A DNA stretch of 64,000 nucleotides from Harmothoe impar (lineage: Eukaryota > Annelida > Polychaeta > Phyllodocida > Polynoidae). The stretch lies in contig OX381704.1 of assembly GCA_947462335.1 (NCBI GenBank), positions 47,682,942 through 47,746,941 of the forward strand, read 5' to 3'. The position numbers were made by a program, and so were the translations under genes. Shown piece after piece: positions 58,739-64,000 of this stretch (position 1 is its first letter; the number at the start of each line of letters is the position of its first letter). The notes below the pieces were generated by a model. That model searched no databases and had not been told where the DNA came from. It was given only the letters and a program-made list of their open reading frames with translations.

Positions 58739-58913
58739 AAATTGGAAGGTGTTGAGAGGAACGGGCGGAAGGAAGGAATGAGGGAGTTGGTAGGTTGACA
58801 GTAATGGTGTGAGTATATGGGGGTAGAGGGAGACACTGGCGTGAATATAGTTTGTGCCTAATCCTCCAGGGGGAGCAATGCCCGACCGGGCTGTGTACAC
58901 AGCCCGCCAACAT
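58739..58913 (-). repeat. Split direct repeat A, 5' copy
   Basis: 175 bp direct copy of 53712-53886. Marks the 5' end of the element on the - strand. Confidence 0.93.
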
Positions 58914-59428
58914 AAATTTAATGTATTTTCATGCCCCCATTTTGGAAAATGGCCACCACACAAACCATGACCATATACAAATCTAAAACATGAAAAATAT
59001 CAACAACAAAAAAGTTTGTTTAGTCTCTCTTTTATGTGGAAGGTTAACAATTTTGTAGAAAAAAATAAAGACAAATTCCTTTCACCCGTAGGCCTATTAC
59101 CCCACATAAAAATGGGGTTGCTGTAATACGTAGGCCCTATAATCTAAAAATGTAACCAGACTTTTATGCCCCTGCTTACCATAGAAGGGGGTTGCAATTG
59201 GAATTTCTTTTTTCTCAATTTTTTATAACTTTTAGTTTTTTAATTTTTTTTAAATTACTTATAAAAATCGTTCTTAATGACAGTGGACAAGAGTGCTGAG
59301 GAAAAGTTGTAATATTGTCACTAGGTGCGTGATATTAGGCCTACCGGTAGGCCTACCCATATATAGCCTACGGAGTGAGACATGGGCGTAGTGAGACAGA
59401 AGGCCTGGGGCCTCCGGATTTAGAGTTA

Positions 59429-60509
59429 TACCGTAAACTGGGGTTACTTTGGCCACCCTGTACTACTTTGGCCACTTCAAAACAAAATCTATATTTTATC
59501 AAATATTGTACCAAAATGATATTTAATTATTGCAAATATGAATATTACACATTGATATTGTTACCCAAAGCCATAAAGAGGCATATGACCGATTTTTTTC
59601 ACACGTTCAATTTTTTGGTCTTGCACAGAATGGCGCGAGAAATATTGTCATGAATAATGATTGGTCAAAAAAAAAATAGGCATATCCGTAAACTTCTGTT
59701 AGTCAAAATAAAAAGACTAATAATTTCTGGCAAATTAGTGGGTTAAAAAGGTCTGTAATGACACTATGTAAATGAGATTTTAAAATGATGATTGAAAAAT
59801 TTAGCCATGTGTGAAAAATCTGGGTGGCCAAAGTAACCCAGCCAATGTTGACCAATTTTGGGGTTACTTTGGCCACTTGACGTCCAACCGTCATTGGTTG
59901 CTATGGAAACCACTACTACTGTTACCAGGGAATTCATATTTGACATTATTGCCAATATAGGCATCAAACCTACATCTCTGACAGAAATCATAAGTTTCTG
60001 CCATTTCTTTCTAAAAAATTAATTGTTTTCAAAATTTGCAGAATCGGCAAATTCCCTAACTTTAATGTATTTACACATTATGCACTGTATCCAATTAGCA
60101 GGTCAAACCAGATACCTGGGTATGCCACATTTGATGTCAATTGGCTATAGATTTACAAATTAAATTTTAGCTTTCTACTCAACATTTGGGCAATTTGAAA
60201 CATAATAAGCATGGAAATGATCAATTTTCGGGATTATTTACGATTATCGTCTGTTTCTGGGGAGGTCAATGGGGGAAAAGTAGGTCAAGTGGCCAAAGTA
60301 ACCCCAGCACCGGGGTTACTTTGGCCATCCACTTCCTGTGTGCTTATGACAGTTAATATTGGGAGCAGGTCCAAACTATGTAGCCTCAAGATACCTTTAT
60401 ATATATACCCTCCATTTACATTACATAATATATCCACACATGCAAAGTATTTTTCTATGAGCCCAACAAAACTAGTCAAAAGTGGCCAAAGTAACCCCGG
60501 TTTACGGTA
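59429..60509. mobile_element. 1.1-kb element with TACCGTAAACTGGGG ends
   Basis: Ends TACCGTAAACTGGGGTTACT and complement are inverted. The GGGGTTACTTTGGCCA block recurs inside on both strands (near 59823, 59862, 60289, 60311). No transposase. Shares the first nine bases TACCGTAAA with elements at 16013 and 46251. Confidence 0.8.
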
Positions 60510-60866
60510 GCTCAAAATAATTTATTATAGATAAAATTAGCCACCCCCCCCCCCCCTACCTCCCATCCACCCACCCGTGACAACTGTGTCGAACATAATG
60601 ATATATTGAATGTATAAAATGTATGTGACTTATAAGGTACTTATACTAATTGCCGTTACACCTACAATGATTAGAACAGATAGTTAGGGAAAATAACAAA
60701 AGAAGGACTAGGCTGCAAATCGGTTATAACCGAGCCTAGATTCTGGTTGTATGTTTTAACATACTATACTGGATGTAACCTTAATAAAAATCTTTAAAAA
60801 AAAACAAAAAAAAAACATATTTTTTAAAATGTTGGCGAAAATTTGAGTACCACAAGTAGGCCTAGC

Positions 60867-61013
60867 CCAGCTAACAAAAAAACGTTATCTTACGTCAAAA
60901 TAACGCTTTAAATTTTACATTACGTTATGTCATACTAAAGAGCCTTAGAAAAACGTTGACATATAACGTTATATAACGTTATGAAGTGGTGTATAACGTT
61001 ATTTGTTTACTGG
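60867..61013. mobile_element. ACGTTATA element with CCCAGYAAACAAA ends
   Basis: Ends CCCAGCTAACAAAAAAACGT and the complement of CCCAGTAAACAAATAACGTT are inverted; inside are repeated ATAACGTTAT palindromes. Related ends at 30953-31002 and 63968-64000. Confidence 0.65.
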
Positions 61014-61229
61014 GAGGTGTTTTATCATTTAGGCCCTAGGCCTATATTTTTGCAAAAAGTAAATTTCTCATATTTTATGACAAAGCAGGTTGTCATGGTT
61101 ACCAAAAGGAATTTTCGTAAATTTTCCTATAATTTTGAAGCACACTAATATGCTTTACAAAATTATCATTTTGGATAAATTTAATATGGAACCATAATTT
61201 TTTATATTGAATTGTAGATAATGAGGGAG

Positions 61230-62370
61230 GATGGGGCACAGTGAGACGAGCCATAGGAATATCATAGGTTACAGTACGTGGAATCCCTGTGTCACGGGCA
61301 CAGTGAGACAGCTAACATAGCGTGGACATTTTAAGAGCTAGCAACTTTATGAAACTTTTAAGTGATTGACTAGGCTAACTATCAAAAAGTGCTATCATAG
61401 TTTTAAGGTAAATGGTTTAAGTTAAATTTTTCATATATTCACCTATTTACATGATCTACTGTAAACGTATTAATTTTCGCCCAGTACATATTTTCGCGTT
61501 TTTCGCGCATATTAGACCCTAATATTAGAGCCAGGATTAGAGCCTAAGTGCGCAAAATTATGATGTGCGCGAAAATTATGCCCAGGAAATTAGCTTTCCA
61601 ATGATGTGTAACACTATATGTTTTTAAATGTACTTGTATCTATAATGACAATAGATGAGGGCTAATATCCTTAATAATTGTCCGATTTAAAAACCGTAAA
61701 AAATGATATGTAGCTGAATATGTGATGCCTATAGGCTACAGGTGTGCAAAAATATGATTGCACGAACATGTCTTTCTATGGTGATGCGCAAAAATTTAGC
61801 TGCGTGAAAATATATAGACAAATGCCAACGCCCATTGATACCGTCTCTGTTGTATTTCACGAGTGGGGGCTGGGGCAGTATCCCACGAAGCCGCAGGCTG
61901 AGTGGGATGCGCCCCAGCCTCCACGAGTGAAATACATCAGAGCGGTATCAATGTAGTTGGCATTTGGGTTTATTTTTTATTTTAAGACATTTAATGAAGG
62001 AAAAACTACTTTTTGTTAGCCCATTGAATACAGCAACATTGTATTCAATGGGGGGCATTGAATACGGCCTTCTAGTGCTTAAGCATAGGAGATCTTGTAT
62101 TTCCAAAAAATAAATACGTTTACACTATCACAGATTACCGTAACAATGTCTCACTGTGCCCCACCTAGCGTCTCACTGTGTCCCCTGATTTTTCATAGTG
62201 GGGTACAGTGAGACAATATTTTATTTTGTCCGTAGGCCGAACACCATTGATCACAACTCCAAAATGAGTGAAAATTATACACTTTTGAATGTTGACATAT
62301 TTATAAACGTTTATCAAATTCAGAGTTTAGGCCCTATGGGGAAAATAAACTTCTCTGTCTCACTGTAGGC
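61230..62370. repeat. Field of CACAGTGAGAC / GTCTCACTGTG motifs
   Basis: GGGCACAGTGAGAC occurs near 61235 and 61300, and its complement or variants near 62148, 62172, 62208 and 62358. Spacing and orientation suggest a decayed inverted-repeat element of about 1.1 kb. A hairpin is nested within it (61819-61966). Confidence 0.4.
61819..61966. mobile_element. Hairpin element, about 67-nt arms
   Basis: CAAATGCCAAC begins and GTTGGCATTTG ends a 148-bp foldback; arms carry GTATTTCACGAGTG and its complement with mismatches; the loop includes GCCGCAGGCTGAGTGGG. No coding. Confidence 0.7.
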
Positions 62371-62443
62371 CTAGCCCTATGCTATTTTAGACATCATAAA
62401 ATTATGTCTTGCACGTCCCTAGTAAAATAGTCATGAGTAAAAT

Positions 62444-62535
62444 CAGTGGCGGATCCAGGAATTTTAGAAAGGGGGGCTACAGCATTGGTGGTGTTGAACC
62501 ATCTAAATTAAATGGATCCGCTCCTTAAAATTTGG
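62444..62535. mobile_element. Truncated CAGTGGCGGATCCAGG element end
   Basis: Perfect CAGTGGCGGATCCAGG terminus with a G run; the opposite end is not found. Same family as 10610-10865. Confidence 0.45.
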
Positions 62536-62994
62536 CTGTAGGGCCTACATTATATACATAGGCCTAGAATTTGAATGAGCCCCACCCTTAGGCGGGAAGG
62601 CACTCAAACTGTGCTCGGAGGGGGAGTTAATGTGCTTGAAGAGCGCGATCTAGGCTCAGCCAATGAGATCCTTTGTCTGAAGCCGGGTATCTCTTTCCCG
62701 CTTGTTCACGGCGTTCTGTCTTTCCACGCTCACAGTCAGCTGGATACAAGCAAAACCGCGAACCAAACAAAACGAAAAGACAGGCAGAAAGTTGAGTTTT
62801 ATGGATTATGGACAGAGGATCATAAGTATTGAGGTAGTGTATATCCGTGCATACTTAGACATGGACCCATGGCATATAATACCAGTGTAATCGACTCGAA
62901 ATGCAGTTAGATAAGATGTGTATGATAAGACACCGCCAGTCGTCTCTGTGACTGTCTGTCACTCTAGTGTCAGTCTGTCACTCACCACATTCAC

Positions 62995-63083
62995 TTGTTG
63001 GAATGCTTCAAACCTTACATCGACAGTACCGAGGTACAGCGTACCTCGGTACTGTCGATGTAAGGTTTGAAGCATTCCAACAA
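62995..63083. repeat. Perfect 43-bp inverted repeat with 3-nt loop
   Basis: Arms 62995-63037 and 63041-63083 are fully complementary around AGC. The 9-base CACATTCAC occurs directly on both sides (62986-62994 and 63084-63092). No match elsewhere in the window. Confidence 0.93.
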
Positions 63084-63338
63084 CACATTCACATTCACAT
63101 TCATTGTTGATTGTTGGGCATACCTCACTGACTCCAACAGTCCAGTCCCACTGCTGCCCCACTGTCTTAGTGTCTGACACTGGTAGTGTCCCACGGTACG
63201 GTGTGTGCGTATTGAATCAAGTGTTACTGACAAGTCTCAATATTGTGTTTGGTTGTGACTGTCTGTGTAAGTGTCACTCACTGTGTGACTGCCTTGGCAA
63301 GGGCAAGGCTTGGTTTTGGTCACAATCCATCAAATTTA

Positions 63339-63698
63339 GGGAGTGATCATTTTTTATCAACATGGGGTGGGGGGGGGGGGGGGGAAATACCGGTAGACCC
63401 TTGAAGTTTTCGGAGTCTGAGTTGACCGGGGTGAGGTGTTAAAAAATTTGGACCCCTCTTGACTTGAGGGGGGGGGGCAAAAGAATTTAACCTGTTTTGG
63501 GCCAAAAAAGTCTGTGCGTTACTATGCCATACTAAGCAGCTTCAAAGGGCCCGTGCCCGCGCCGATTTTTGACCCCTCGGGGGGGGGGGGGGGGAGGGGG
63601 GGCGGTAAAAAATTTCGACCCGTTGACCGGGGAGGTGAAAAGAATTTCGCGCACTCCACACAACCCCCCCCCCCTGTTGTTAAAAGATGATCACTCCC
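63339..63698. mobile_element. MITE with GGGAGTGATCATTTTTTA ends, longer copy
   Basis: 360 bp, same ends as 45445-45684, flanked by TTA on both sides. Contains several long G runs and AATTTGGACCCCTCTTG. The duplicated TTA supports the same TWA target preference as the Harbinger-like MITEs. Confidence 0.85.
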
Positions 63699-63967
63699 TT
63701 ATATTAACATATTAAATATATAGATGTAGATCGACTAGCTAGTAGGCCTATTGTACTTAAACTTGAGGCACCGGTAATAATGGTACTGGTATGGGGGGGG
63801 GGGGCAGGGAGGTCAGGATGATATTAAATGCATTTTTTTGTTCGTTTAATTGTGCAACGTAATTAATGGATGGTCCCCCGTGGATGGTCTCTATAGTATA
63901 CCGTAGACGTAGCAAAATGATGTACCACCACATACGGTAGGTTTCATGGCAAATTTAGGCCTATACC

Positions 63968-64000
63968 CAGTAAACAAAAAACGTTATACAACATGTTATA
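63968..64000. mobile_element. Edge-truncated ACGTTATA element
   Basis: CCCAGTAAACAAAAAACGTT matches the 60867-61013 family end; the element continues past the window. Confidence 0.5.

Larger units (their letters stand above)
53498..58913 (-). mobile_element. Ngaro-like tyrosine-recombinase retrotransposon with split direct repeats
   Basis: Read on the - strand: repeat A (58913-58739), gag ORF, RT-RNase H, tyrosine recombinase, repeat B (54042-53887), repeat A (53886-53712), a 58-bp spacer, repeat B (53653-53498). This A-ORFs-B-A-B order is the split direct repeat layout of PAT/Ngaro-type elements. The two A copies differ at about 2 of 175 positions, and the B copies at a few of 156, so insertion is recent. 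No methyltransferase domain lies between RNase H and recombinase, which favours Ngaro over DIRS/PAT. The RT has two lesions, so this copy is defective although gag and recombinase are open. Confidence 0.9.
58914..64000. other. Gene-free repeat-rich tail of the window
   Basis: No coding region is supported in 5 kb. It comprises the 59429-60509 transposon, a partial ACGTTATA element (60867-61013), a field with CACAGTGAGAC / GTCTCACTGTG motifs (61230-62370), hairpins at 61819-61966 and 62995-63083, the 63339-63698 MITE and a cut-off element at the right edge. Confidence 0.65.

Noticed and set aside
1..64000. tRNA, rRNA or other standard RNA genes
   Set aside because: By eye, no A-box/B-box cloverleaf or rRNA-like stretch was found; a tRNAscan-type and Rfam search would be decisive.

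Overview
The window is nuclear DNA of an invertebrate animal, most likely marine. Genes are split by GT-AG introns in consistent phase, intergenic DNA is AT-rich and crowded with short inverted-repeat transposons, and the retroelements (Penelope-like, tyrosine-recombinase type) are typical of such genomes. Species and phylum cannot be fixed from the sequence alone.

Layout, left to right. (1) 1-11955, + strand: a GABA-B-type class C GPCR, 5' end cut off by the window, 15 exons. Its 3.1 kb eleventh intron holds a 36-bp minisatellite and, on the opposite strand, an intronless class A GPCR (7231-8562). (2) 13154-18519 and 23706-30748, + strand: two tandem paralogous laccase-like multicopper oxidases, each five exons with the same phases, a signal peptide, all copper ligands and a C-terminal membrane anchor. 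Between them (19604-21765) lies a truncated Penelope-like element on the - strand: thumb-linker plus GIY-YIG endonuclease ORF, 151-bp inverted repeats, one well-formed and one decayed hammerhead ribozyme motif. (3) 34670-41137 and 42615-52748, + strand: two tandem secreted CUB-(six-cysteine module)-chymotrypsin-fold proteases. The first has two CUBs and a catalytic His-to-Arg change; the second has four CUBs and an intact triad. The first also carries a 41-bp minisatellite made from the end of an exon together with its splice donor. (4) 53498-58913, - strand: a nearly complete tyrosine-recombinase retrotransposon with split direct repeats (A, ORFs, B, A, B), Ngaro-like, with a broken reverse transcriptase. 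(5) 58914-64000: no genes, only MITE-like elements, hairpins and low-complexity DNA.

The host genes form three unrelated neighbourhoods: neuromodulator-type receptors, ectoenzyme oxidases and secreted proteases. The two tandem pairs are local duplications. No shared pathway is implied by adjacency. The best second-look items are the minisatellite that multiplies a splice donor, the hammerhead motif beside the Penelope-like remnant, the six-cysteine module with non-basic activation sites in the proteases, and a 43-bp-arm perfect hairpin at 62995-63083. I did not find a convincing wholly new system.
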